DNA of 14,820 bases, from NCBI GenBank assembly GCA_946539475.1, contig CAMNHM010000066.1, positions 1-14,820 on the forward strand, given 5' to 3'. The stretch is from an uncultured Prevotellaceae bacterium. GTDB taxonomy: Bacteria > Bacteroidota > Bacteroidia > Bacteroidales > Bacteroidaceae. Shown here piece by piece: positions 1 to 6,776 of this stretch; positions within the stretch are counted from its first letter, which is position 1, and every line of letters begins with the position of its first letter. The notes under the pieces are model-generated. The model did not search any database. It saw only the letters and a list, made by a program, of their open reading frames with translations, and was not told the DNA's origin. Made by a program: the position numbers and the translations under genes.

Positions 1-374
1 TCGACATCTCGACGACCACGCTGCCCAAGGACCGTCTGCACAAGAAGGGCGGACTATACGAGAAGAAGATGGCCGACGGCTACGACGTGCTGGAAGTGTC
101 GAAGGGCTCATGGGTGGAGGCCATCTTCGCCAAGCTGAAGCCCGAGACGGAGAAGCCACGCATGAAGTTCAACACGTACAGCGACGACGAGGGCGACGAG
201 GAGGATGTGGACATCGAGGACAGCTACAACAAGCCGGACGAGGACGACGACATCGACATTGAGGAGCCCAACGACGACGAGATCACCGAGGACAACTACT
301 CGACGATGATGGATCTTGGCAGCGGCGATCCCGACGAGGAGGCTGAGAACATGGCCGACTACGTTGACGAATAG
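1..374 (+). CDS. C-terminal part of an unidentified protein with a highly acidic tail
   Basis: The reading frame is open from base 3 at the window edge to the TAG at 372-374, so only the last 123 residues are seen and the true start lies upstream. The visible part has two sections. First come about 45 basic and mixed residues, including KKGGLYEKKMADGYDVLEV and a short KGSWVEAIFAK segment, which look like the edge of a folded domain. Then about 75 residues follow that are dominated by Asp and Glu (for example DDEGDEEDVDIED and PDEDDDIDIEE), probably disordered. Acidic tails of this kind occur on many nucleic-acid or ribosome-associated proteins, but no diagnostic motif is visible and I do not recognise the family. 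An internal ATG at 69 is not a credible start, because the frame continues upstream without a stop. The protein is followed by a hairpin at 402-430 that may end its transcript. I am confident that it is coding, not of what it does. Confidence 0.75.
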   Translation, partial: DISTTTLPKDRLHKKGGLYEKKMADGYDVLEVSKGSWVEAIFAKLKPETEKPRMKFNTYSDDEGDEEDVDIEDSYNKPDEDDDIDIEEPNDDEITEDNYSTMMDLGSGDPDEEAENMADYVDE

Positions 375-394
375 CCGCAATGGCTCCATACCAT

Positions 395-483
395 CAAAAC
401 AGGGAACCTATTCTCACGAACGGATTCCCCTCTTTAAAAAACTTTGGAAAATGATAAATATAGATTAAAATTACTAGTTCTCG
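395..483 (-). ncRNA. Candidate small RNA of about 90 nt
   Basis: A promoter with both expected elements (488-519, minus strand) points into non-coding DNA and has no open reading frame of useful length downstream. The predicted RNA starts near 483, runs through an A/U-rich, probably unstructured segment, and ends in the hairpin at 430-401 followed by GUUUUGAU at 400-393. A promoter, an unstructured 5' region and a terminal hairpin make the usual layout of a trans-acting small RNA. I recognise no known RNA family. The 3' end would also lie close to the tail of the convergent first gene, so an antisense 3'-UTR role is an alternative. Transcription is inferred only from the motifs. Confidence 0.3.
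402..430. terminator. Hairpin, possible bidirectional terminator
   Basis: Bases 402-408 (GGGAACC) pair with 422-429 (GGATTCCC) with one bulged base. Read on the minus strand, the inner part extends to GUUC/GAAU closed by a GUGA loop, which is a GNRA-type tetraloop. The flanks are only moderately T-rich: CTCTTTA follows on the plus strand and GTTTTGAT on the minus strand. It lies 28 bases after the stop of the first gene, so it could end that transcript, the small minus-strand transcript proposed here, or both. The tetraloop forms only in the minus-strand RNA, which favours that reading. Confidence 0.45.
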
Positions 484-487
484 GCTG

Positions 488-519
488 CAAAGGTACGAAG
501 TATTTCTGAGATAATCAAA
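488..519 (-). promoter_or_regulatory. Bacteroidetes-type promoter pointing left, without an annotated gene
   Basis: On the minus strand a TTTG (519-516) is followed, after 20 bases, by TACCTTTG (495-488). This matches the known Bacteroidetes housekeeping sigma consensus of a -33 TTG/TTTG and a -7 TAnnTTTG at that spacing. It is the only promoter in the window for which I could find both elements. It lies downstream of maf on the same strand, so it does not serve the maf operon. Confidence 0.6.
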
Positions 520-616
520 TTTTCGAAACCTTTTTTGTGTTAAATGAATTAAAAACTCATGTTTTTACATTTACTCCACTTTCGCTCCATTTCTCTACGA
601 CTTGAGAAAGGCGACG

Positions 617-1198
617 CTACAGCTTGCCCAGCTCGGTATAGATGCGCTGAACGGGGAGCCCCATCACGTTGAAGTAGCTGCCACGGAGGCCGGTGACGCC
701 AATGTAGCCTATCCACTCCTGGATGCCGTAGGCACCTGCCTTGTCGAAGGGGCGATAGTGGCAGACATAGTGGTCGATCTCCTCGTCGGTGAGCCGTTTG
801 AAGGTGACATCGGTGGTCACCGAGAAGCACAGCTGACGCTCGCAAGTGGTCAGGCAGGTGCCGGTGATCACCTGATGGGTGCTGTCGCTGAGCCGGCGGA
901 GCATGCGACGTGCATCAGCGGCATCAACGGGCTTGCCCATCACCTCGTCGGCAGCCACGACAATGGTGTCGGCGGTGATGACGAGGTCGTCGGGGGCCAT
1001 CAGCCTACGATAGGCATCGGCCTTCTCACGGGCGATGAACTCCGCGATGCGGCCCACGGGCAGGTCGGCGGGATAAGTCTCGGCGACATCGGGCAGCACA
1101 CGCACCTCGAAGTCGATGCCCAGGCCTGCGAGCAGCTCACGCCGACGTGGTGAGTTGCTGGCCAGAATGATATGATAGCGTTTCAGATTGTCTAACAT
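617..1198 (-). CDS. maf: Maf-family nucleoside triphosphate pyrophosphatase
   Basis: This 193-residue protein is full length for the Maf/YhdE family, which hydrolyses non-canonical or modified nucleoside triphosphates (dTTP/UTP in the YhdE subgroup) to the monophosphate and pyrophosphate in the cytoplasm. The family hallmarks are all visible: ASNSPRRRELL at residues 13-23 (phosphate-binding loop), ADTIV at 76-80 with the catalytic Asp77, GKP at 88-90, ITG at 111-113, KAGAYGIQ at 153-160 and GSYFNVMGLPV at 173-183. The start is the ATG at 1198, four residues before the conserved strand begins. It is the last gene of the minus-strand operon, and 98 bases separate it from kdsC, most of them a heptamer array. 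No good Shine-Dalgarno lies at normal distance; the nearest AGGAAAG is the last array unit, about 15 bases upstream. The family assignment is firm; substrate preference within the family is inferred. Confidence 0.95.
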   Translation of the reverse strand: MLDNLKRYHIILASNSPRRRELLAGLGIDFEVRVLPDVAETYPADLPVGRIAEFIAREKADAYRRLMAPDDLVITADTIVVAADEVMGKPVDAADARRMLRRLSDSTHQVITGTCLTTCERQLCFSVTTDVTFKRLTDEEIDHYVCHYRPFDKAGAYGIQEWIGYIGVTGLRGSYFNVMGLPVQRIYTELGKL

Positions 1199-1213
1199 AA
1201 TGACTGTTATTTA

Positions 1214-1290
1214 CTTTCCTCTTTCCACCTTCCACTTTCCTCTTTCCACTTTTCTCTTTCCACTTTCCACTTTCCTCTTTCCACTTTCCT
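1214..1290. repeat. Tandem heptamer array, 11 units of CTTTCC(A/T)
   Basis: Exactly 77 bases divide into eleven consecutive 7-base units. Nine are CTTTCCA or CTTTCCT and two have a single change (CCTTCCA, CTTTTCT). In parts the two main forms alternate, giving a 14-base period of CTTTCCTCTTTCCA. In the mRNA of the minus-strand operon it reads as WGGAAAG repeated, a purine-rich run full of Shine-Dalgarno-like GGA cores. It fills almost the whole gap between the kdsC stop and the maf start and lies in no reading frame. Arrays of this type expand and contract by slippage. Confidence 0.95.
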
Positions 1291-1296
1291 CACAAG

Positions 1297-1815
1297 CTAC
1301 CAGCCAAAGGCCGTGGCATTCATCTGCCAGAGTCCCTGGGCACGTAGCGTCTGCTCGATGACATCGCGCGCACAGCCATAGCCGCCACAGCGGTCGCTGA
1401 CATAGATGCTGGCCTCCTTCACCTCCGTGCAGGCATCCTTCGGACAGACAGGACAGCCCACACGCCGCATCACCTCAAGGTCGGGCACGTCGTCGCCCAT
1501 GTACATCACCTGTTCGTCGCTCAGCTCGTAGCGGCGGAGGAACTCCTCGTAGGTACGGATTTTCACCGAGCAGCCAATGTAGACATCGGTCAGCCCCAGG
1601 CCCTCGTAGCGCACACGGACGGCGTCGACACGGGCGCCGGTGATGATGGCCACCCTCAGCCCCAGCTTAACAGCTAGCTGCAAGGCATAGCCGTCCTTGA
1701 TATTCACCGTACGCAGGGGTATGCCGTCGGCATCCATAGGAATGGTCTCGCAGGAGAGGACACCGTCGACATCGAAGATGATGGCACGAATCTTTCGCAG
1801 GTCGTAGTTAATCAT
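1297..1815 (-). CDS. kdsC: KdsC-type 3-deoxy-D-manno-octulosonate 8-phosphate phosphatase (HAD family)
   Basis: The protein has 172 residues, the usual size for the cap-less C0 HAD phosphatases of the KdsC group. These remove phosphate from Kdo-8-phosphate in the cytoplasm to give Kdo for the lipopolysaccharide core. Motif I is DVDGVL with Asp15 and Asp17, motif II is ITG at 58-60 in ITGARVDAVRVRYEGLGL, motif III Lys85 sits in CSVKIRTYEEF, and motif IV is GDDVPDLEVM with Asp108, Asp109 and Asp112. The C-terminal GGYGCARDVIEQ resembles the GG-x-GA-x-R tail that closes the active site in tetrameric KdsC. The family's common ITGR appears as ITGAR here, a small variation. The start ATG at 1815 lies nine bases after the stop of the DUF2520 gene, so the two are probably cotranscribed. 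A related sugar-phosphate (KDN-type) phosphatase is possible but less likely. Confidence 0.88.
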   Translation of the reverse strand: MINYDLRKIRAIIFDVDGVLSCETIPMDADGIPLRTVNIKDGYALQLAVKLGLRVAIITGARVDAVRVRYEGLGLTDVYIGCSVKIRTYEEFLRRYELSDEQVMYMGDDVPDLEVMRRVGCPVCPKDACTEVKEASIYVSDRCGGYGCARDVIEQTLRAQGLWQMNATAFGW

Positions 1816-1824
1816 AATGGATTG

Positions 1825-2598
1825 CTATTGATCTTGTGAGAAATGATGAATGCTCTGGCTCAGCAGCGTGTAGAGCGCCTGCATCTGAGGGTCGTCGGCT
1901 AGCAGCTGCTGCTGTGCGCGGATGACATTCTCGTCGTAGCGGACGGCAGGTCCTGTCTGCGCATCGAGCGGATGCATCGAGGCCACCTTCCTGGCGGTCT
2001 CGTCGATCAGGGGCAGCATCACCTGGAAGTCCATGCCGTGACGCTCAAGGATACGGGCTGAGAGGGCATAGCAGTGGTTGGCAAAGTTACAGGCGAAGAC
2101 GGCGGCCAGGTGGAGATAGCGACGCTCGGCACTCGACAGCTGGCGCACGTCGGTGCTGACCGACGATGCCAGGGTGGTGGCCACCCGTAGGGCTCTGTCG
2201 CTGCTGCCTTCTATAAATATAGGTACGCGTGAGAAATCCACCGGACGGTCCTTCGAAAAGGTCTGCATGGGATAGACGACGCCATGATGGGGCAAGGTTC
2301 CGAAGACCGACATCGGCACAGAGCCTGCCGTATGGAACATCGGGCACTGCTCGCGGCCCGGGGCCAGGCGTGCGGCCACCTCAGGCAACACGGAGTCCTT
2401 CAGCGCCAGGATGAAGGCATCGGCCTCGAGCGGCAAATCGGAGAGACAGTCGGTGGCACGGCCGCCAACGAGGGAGGCGAGGGCCGAGGCCGAGGCCATC
2501 GTGCGGCTATAGACGGCCACCACGTCGTGGCCCTTGGCATGAAGAGCCTGCGCCAGCTGTGTGGCCAACCGGCCGGCACCTACGAAGACGAGTCGCAT
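1825..2598 (-). CDS. Rossmann-fold and DUF2520 domain protein (ProC-like putative oxidoreductase)
   Basis: A 257-residue protein starts at the ATG at 2598. The frame stays open upstream, but the added 31 residues are low-complexity read-through of the preceding gene. The chosen start overlaps the nitroreductase stop by one base (TGATG), a typical coupled junction. The N-terminus is a dinucleotide-binding fold (VFVGAGRLATQLAQAL, residues 4-19), with HTAGSVP near residue 93 and YPMQTFSK near 112. The C-terminal half is the helical DUF2520 region, including LHLAAVFACNFANHCYAL and TGPAVRYDENVIRA. This family is related to pyrroline-5-carboxylate reductase and short-chain 6-phosphogluconate dehydrogenase folds. 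No substrate is established to my knowledge. Its position directly before kdsC is one I associate with Bacteroidales genomes, but nothing in the sequence shows that it acts on Kdo. Confidence 0.88.
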   Translation of the reverse strand: MRLVFVGAGRLATQLAQALHAKGHDVVAVYSRTMASASALASLVGGRATDCLSDLPLEADAFILALKDSVLPEVAARLAPGREQCPMFHTAGSVPMSVFGTLPHHGVVYPMQTFSKDRPVDFSRVPIFIEGSSDRALRVATTLASSVSTDVRQLSSAERRYLHLAAVFACNFANHCYALSARILERHGMDFQVMLPLIDETARKVASMHPLDAQTGPAVRYDENVIRAQQQLLADDPQMQALYTLLSQSIHHFSQDQ

Positions 2599-3125
2599 CA
2601 GTACTTGTTGATATGTACGTTCTCCCACTTCAGGCGGTCCTCGTTCTGAGGCTTCCGCTCGTCGGCCTTGTGGCCGATGGCGATGACACACAGCACCGAC
2701 AGGTTCTCAGGGATATCGAGGATGCCACGGATGACGGTGTCGGACGTAGTGCCGTCGCTAAGCCCACGGCCACGCATCTGCACCCAACAAGAGCCCAGGC
2801 CCAACTCCTCAGCCTGATACTGCATGCTGATGGCGGCGATGGAGCCGTCCTCCACCCAGCAGTCGTTGGCAAGGGGGTCGCCCAGCACGACGATAGCCAG
2901 CGGGGCACCCTTGATGAGCTGTCCGCCCATATCCTTGGCATCCGACAGCTTCTCGAGGTCCATCTTGTCGTCGACGACGACGAACTGCCAGGCTCGCTGG
3001 CCCTTGCTCGTGGGCGACATCAGTGCTGCCCTCATGATGAGCTTCACATCCTCTGCATCTATCTCCTCATCGGTAAACTTACGATGCGAACGGCGCTGCT
3101 GCGCCAGGTCTTTAAAGTTTGTCAT
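2598..3125 (-). CDS. Nitroreductase family protein (FMN-dependent NAD(P)H oxidoreductase)
   Basis: The protein has 175 residues, in the range of the small nitroreductases, which are homodimeric flavoproteins passing hydride from NAD(P)H to nitroaromatics, quinones or unknown natural substrates. The FMN phosphate-binding segment is RRSHRKF at residues 11-17, followed by the conserved SPTSKGQRAWQFVVV at 37-51. The middle GSIAAISMQYQAEELGLGS at 94-112 is the helix that packs against the flavin at the dimer interface. The C-terminal IAIGHKADERKP is also family-like. No signal peptide is present, so it is cytoplasmic. It is the first gene of the minus-strand operon: a TACCTTTG element lies 28 bases before the ATG, and the stop overlaps the next start. 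The natural substrate cannot be read from the sequence. Confidence 0.92.
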   Translation of the reverse strand: MTNFKDLAQQRRSHRKFTDEEIDAEDVKLIMRAALMSPTSKGQRAWQFVVVDDKMDLEKLSDAKDMGGQLIKGAPLAIVVLGDPLANDCWVEDGSIAAISMQYQAEELGLGSCWVQMRGRGLSDGTTSDTVIRGILDIPENLSVLCVIAIGHKADERKPQNEDRLKWENVHINKY

Positions 3126-3152
3126 ACGTATCTTTTTCTATTGATTTCAGTG

Positions 3153-3160
3153 CAAAGGTA
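3153..3160 (-). promoter_or_regulatory. -7 element TACCTTTG for the nitroreductase-DUF2520-kdsC-maf operon
   Basis: TACCTTTGCA on the minus strand matches the Bacteroidetes -7 consensus and leaves a leader of about 20-25 bases before the ATG at 3125. No clear -33 TTG is visible at 19-21 bases. The upstream DNA is A/T-rich. Confidence 0.6.
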
Positions 3161-3203
3161 CAAAATAAATACGAAAGATATGTGCGAAATATAAAATAAT
3201 TCG

Positions 3204-3211
3204 TATCTTTG
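3204..3211 (+). promoter_or_regulatory. -7 element TATCTTTG for the GH95-GH9 operon
   Basis: TATCTTTGCA matches TAnnTTTG and lies 33 bases before the GH95 start codon, giving a leader of about 25-30 bases. Its TATCTTT (3204-3210) forms a 7-base inverted repeat with AAAGATA (3174-3180), which could be a binding site for a regulator shared by the two divergent operons or simply chance. No convincing -33 element is seen. Confidence 0.55.
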
Positions 3212-3244
3212 CAGCAACTTAATCAATAACTAAGCTTTCAGAGT

Positions 3245-5725
3245 ATGAAAAGAACACTGTTTGCCATCGCACTTCTCACTGTAGTCACGGCCGCTACGGC
3301 CCAGCAACACCGACTCTGGTACAGCCACCCTGCCACCCACTGGCTGGAAGCACTGCCCATCGGCAACTCACACCTGGGGGCCATGGTCTACGGAGGCACC
3401 GCAGAGGAAGAGATCCAACTCAACGAAGAGACCTTCTGGTCAGGGTCGCCTCACGACAACGACTCGAGGGAGTCGCTGCAATACCTGCCAGAGGTGCGCC
3501 GCCTGATTTTCGAGGGAAAGGAGGGCGATGCCACAAAGCTCATCGACGAGCACTTCATAAAGGGTCCGCACGGCATGCGCTACCTGCCGCTTGGCAGCCT
3601 TAGGCTGAGCCTAGGCCATAAGGAGGTGAGCGACTATGAGCGCGAGCTGAGCCTGGCCGACGCCACAGCCACGACACACTATACGTCGGAAGGCATCCGC
3701 TATACGCGCACCGTCTTCGCATCACAGGCCGACAATGCCGTCATCATACGCCTAGAGGCCGACCGTCCGAAGGCCATCACCTTCGGGCTGACGTTCACCA
3801 GCCAGCTGCCTGCCGAGACGAAGACGGCCGACGGCCTTCTCGTGGCCACCGTTCATGGCGCTGACCATGAGGGTATCAAGGGAATGCTGACGGCAGAATG
3901 CCGCGTGATGGTGGAGACTGAGGGCGGAAGCGTACGCCTAGAGGCTGACTCCATCAGCGTCAGCCAGGCCACGGCAGCGACGATCAAGGTGGTGGCGGCG
4001 ACTAACTACGTCAACTACCACGACATCAGCGGCATCGCTGCCGACAAGAACCGGCGGGCACTGGAGTCGATGAAAAGCAAGAGCTACAAGCAGCTACTGA
4101 ATGCCCACGTGAAGAAATACCGCGAGCAGTACGACCGCGTAGAGCTCTCCCTTCCGAAAACCGGCGACTCTGCGCTGGAGACCGACAAACGCCTGGAGGC
4201 CTTCTCGAAAGCCCCGGCCACCAGCTCGCAATGCGACCTTGACATGGTGTCGCTGATGATGCAGTACGGGCGCTACCTGCTCATCTCTTCCTCACAGCCG
4301 GGCGGACAGCCTGCCAACCTGCAAGGCGTATGGAACGACAAAGTCATGGCACCCTGGGACTCGAAGTACACCATCAACATCAACGCCGAGATGAACTACT
4401 GGCCCGCCACGGTGGGCAACCTCATGGAGACCGAGCAGCCGCTGTTCGACATGATCCGCGACCTCAGCCAGACAGGCGCAAAGACAGCGCGCACGATGTA
4501 CGACTGCAGCGGATGGGTGGCCCATCACAACACCGACCTATGGCGCATAGCAGGGCCTATCGACGGCACACAGTGGGGCATGTTCCCAACAGGCGGCTCG
4601 TGGCTGACGACGCATATCTGGCAGCACTATCTCTTCACAGGCGACAAAGCGTTCCTGGAGGAATACTACCCCGTGATGAAGGGTGCGGCCGACTTCCTGC
4701 TCGACTACATGCAGGAATATCCCGCCGACGGCCAGCTGAAGATGGCAGCAGGATGGCTGATGACCGTCCCCACCGTATCGCCCGAGCACGGACCGCAGGG
4801 AAAGGGAACGAATGTCACTGCCGGTTCAACGATGGACAACCAGATAGTGTTCGACGTGCTCTCGCAGACGTTGCAGGCTGCCAAGGTGCTAGGCAAGGAC
4901 GAAGCCTACGTCAGAACCATTCGTGCCTGCCTGGACAAGCTGCCGCCCATGCAGATAGGCCGCCACGGACAGCTGCAGGAGTGGATCATCGATGCCGACG
5001 ACCCACGCGACCAGCATCGGCACATCTCGCATCTCTATGGCCTCTATCCCTCGAACCAGATATCGCCCTATCAGCATCCCGACCTCTTCACCGCAGCAGC
5101 TAACACCCTCAACCAGCGTGGCGACATGGCAACGGGCTGGAGCCTGGGATGGAAGACCAACTTCTGGGCACGTATGCTCGACGGCAACCATGCCTTCCAG
5201 ATCATCCGCAACATGCTCCACCTGCTGCCCGACGACAGGCAGATGCGCCAGTATCCCGACGGCCGCACCTACCCCAACCTCTTCGATGCCCATCCGCCCT
5301 TCCAGATCGACGGAAACTTCGGTGTCGCGGCCGGCATCTGCGAGATGCTGCTACAGAGTCACGACGGAGCAGTACACCTGTTGCCCGCCCTGCCCGACAG
5401 CTGGAGCCAGGGAAGCGTCAGGGGATTGCGTGCAAGGGGAGGATTCGTCGTCGACGAGCAGTGGCAGCAAGGACGCCTGCGGCAGGCTGTCGTGCGCTCC
5501 ACCATCGGCGGCACGCTACGCTTGCGCTCTTACGTTCCGCTACAAGGCAAGGGGCTGAAGAAGGCCAGCGGCCAGTGCCCCAACATGCTGCTTCAGACGG
5601 CCAACATCAAGAGGCCGCTGCACTCTGCCGAGCTGAAGGATTTCAGCACGCTGCAGCTAAAGCCTGTCTACGAGTACGACCTTGACACCAAGGCTGGCGG
5701 AAACTACACCATCACTGCCCAATAA
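3245..5725 (+). CDS. Secreted GH95 glycoside hydrolase (alpha-L-fucosidase or alpha-L-galactosidase)
   Basis: The protein has 826 residues, full length for GH95, inverting enzymes that remove terminal alpha-1,2-L-fucose (some members L-galactose) from plant or host glycans. Residues 1-19 form a signal peptide (MKRTLFAIALLTVVTAATA, likely cut before Gln20) with no lipobox Cys, so export to the periplasm or beyond is expected. The N-terminal beta-sandwich starts with LWYSHPATHWLEALPIGNSH and the family stretch IQLNEETFWSGSP. The (alpha/alpha)6 barrel carries the catalytic constellation described for the Bifidobacterium AfcA enzyme: Asn378 and Asn380 in TININAEMNYW, Glu514 in VSPEHGP as proposed acid, and Asp689 in FQIDGNFG. 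HRHISHLYGLYPSNQ at 591-605 is also conserved. It is the first gene of the plus-strand operon, with 30 bases before the next gene. Whether it prefers fucose or galactose cannot be decided from the sequence alone. Confidence 0.95.
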   Translation: MKRTLFAIALLTVVTAATAQQHRLWYSHPATHWLEALPIGNSHLGAMVYGGTAEEEIQLNEETFWSGSPHDNDSRESLQYLPEVRRLIFEGKEGDATKLIDEHFIKGPHGMRYLPLGSLRLSLGHKEVSDYERELSLADATATTHYTSEGIRYTRTVFASQADNAVIIRLEADRPKAITFGLTFTSQLPAETKTADGLLVATVHGADHEGIKGMLTAECRVMVETEGGSVRLEADSISVSQATAATIKVVAATNYVNYHDISGIAADKNRRALESMKSKSYKQLLNAHVKKYREQYDRVELSLPKTGDSALETDKRLEAFSKAPATSSQCDLDMVSLMMQYGRYLLISSSQPGGQPANLQGVWNDKVMAPWDSKYTININAEMNYWPATVGNLMETEQPLFDMIRDLSQTGAKTARTMYDCSGWVAHHNTDLWRIAGPIDGTQWGMFPTGGSWLTTHIWQHYLFTGDKAFLEEYYPVMKGAADFLLDYMQEYPADGQLKMAAGWLMTVPTVSPEHGPQGKGTNVTAGSTMDNQIVFDVLSQTLQAAKVLGKDEAYVRTIRACLDKLPPMQIGRHGQLQEWIIDADDPRDQHRHISHLYGLYPSNQISPYQHPDLFTAAANTLNQRGDMATGWSLGWKTNFWARMLDGNHAFQIIRNMLHLLPDDRQMRQYPDGRTYPNLFDAHPPFQIDGNFGVAAGICEMLLQSHDGAVHLLPALPDSWSQGSVRGLRARGGFVVDEQWQQGRLRQAVVRSTIGGTLRLRSYVPLQGKGLKKASGQCPNMLLQTANIKRPLHSAELKDFSTLQLKPVYEYDLDTKAGGNYTITAQ

Positions 5726-5755
5726 GAAAACGGAAACACGACCGGCCCATCGTCG

Positions 5756-6724
5756 ATGAATGCAAAGATCTACACCAGTGGCAACACACTGCCAGAAGGA
5801 CTGCTGAAGGATAACTTCTTCCACAGCCCACAGCTCTTTGCCATCTGCCAGCAGACACCCCGCCATAGGCCATACCTGGTAGTACTGGAGTCAGATGATG
5901 GGACGGTCGTGGCTCAGATGCTGGCCATCGTACGCTATCGCACGTCCTGGTTTCCGCCTTATTTTTTCATGCACTGCCTCATCATGGGGGAGGGAGCCTA
6001 TCGCGGGGAGGCCAGCAGCGACCTCTTCGGGCAGATGCTCCAAGCCATCACCTCGAAGCTCGGCTCGCGCATGCTCTACGTCGAGGTGAGCCACCTCAGC
6101 CACAAGATGTTCGGATACCGCGAGCTGCGCGACAATCGCTACTTCCCCGTAAGATGGATGAGCATCCACAACTCACTGCACTCACGAACACCGGAAGAGC
6201 GCATCGGCGACACCCTGCAGCATCGCATCAACAACGCCTACCGCAAGGGAGTGGTCACGGAGGAGGTGGCAAACGACGACGACTTCAAGGAATACATGCG
6301 GCTGCTGCGTCACCACAACTGGCTCAAGCCCAAGCGCTACATTCCTGCCGACGACTTCTTCCAGCAGCTACGGCAACAGCCAGAGAACGGACGCCTGTTC
6401 GTCACTCGCTATCGCAGTCGTATCATCGGTTGTTCGGCTGTCGTCTACAGCCATCATCAAGCCTACCTCTGGTTTGCTGCCTACCGGCGTAAGAGCTATG
6501 CCATCATGCATCCCCGCGAAATGACCATCTGGCATGCCATCAAGGACAGCCACAGCCGAGGATACGAGCACATCTACTTCATGGACGTCGGACTACCCTT
6601 CCGAAAGAACAAGTTCCGCGACTTCATCCTCCGCTTTGGAGGCAAGCCGGTCAGCACATACCGATGGTTCCGATTCTCCATACGGTGGCTTAACTCGATG
6701 CTCTCATGGATCTATCGTGACTGA
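5756..6724 (+). CDS. FemAB/GNAT-like acyltransferase
   Basis: This 322-residue soluble protein has no signal peptide. It begins with MNAKIYTSGNTLP, has a mixed alpha/beta N-terminal half, then a segment typical of the FemAB-like double-GNAT group: QHRINNAYRKG near residue 155, a DFFQQLRQQPENGRLFVTRY stretch near 200, and IIGCSAVVYSHHQAYLWFAAYRR near 223. The last part, with YEHIYFMDVGLPFRKN and FKxRFGGKP-like FILRFGGKPVSTYRW, resembles the terminal strand-helix of the Acetyltransf_6 domain. Relatives transfer acyl or aminoacyl groups onto peptidoglycan precursors, polysaccharides or lipids. The substrate is not evident here. It sits between the GH95 and alcohol dehydrogenase genes with short gaps, so it is cotranscribed. 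The start ATG at 5756 follows the GH95 stop by 30 bases; no strong ribosome-binding site is seen. The fold is a motif-level judgement. Confidence 0.72.
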   Translation: MNAKIYTSGNTLPEGLLKDNFFHSPQLFAICQQTPRHRPYLVVLESDDGTVVAQMLAIVRYRTSWFPPYFFMHCLIMGEGAYRGEASSDLFGQMLQAITSKLGSRMLYVEVSHLSHKMFGYRELRDNRYFPVRWMSIHNSLHSRTPEERIGDTLQHRINNAYRKGVVTEEVANDDDFKEYMRLLRHHNWLKPKRYIPADDFFQQLRQQPENGRLFVTRYRSRIIGCSAVVYSHHQAYLWFAAYRRKSYAIMHPREMTIWHAIKDSHSRGYEHIYFMDVGLPFRKNKFRDFILRFGGKPVSTYRWFRFSIRWLNSMLSWIYRD

Positions 6725-6776
6725 GAACGAGCAACATCATACATTAATACTTGAAACTAAACCATCAACAAAACTC

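Noticed and set aside
602..1153. 183-codon plus-strand open frame antisense to maf
   Set aside because: The opposite strand carries every Maf signature motif. This frame has low-complexity composition and no promoter.
1214..1290. CRISPR-like array
   Set aside because: Units are only 7 bases with no spacers, so this is a simple tandem repeat.
2599..2691. Extended N-terminus of the DUF2520 protein (31 extra residues)
   Set aside because: The extension overlaps the end of the nitroreductase gene, has no family similarity, and the start at 2598 makes a standard TGATG junction just before the Rossmann motif.
2559..3194. 211-codon plus-strand open frame across the nitroreductase gene and its promoter
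   Set aside because: It runs antisense to a clear flavoprotein gene and continues through the divergent promoter region. No motif was seen.
4330..5103. 257-codon shifted frame inside the GH95 gene
   Set aside because: It is Arg- and His-rich with no domain, a typical +1 shadow of a GC-rich gene whose own frame has the catalytic residues.
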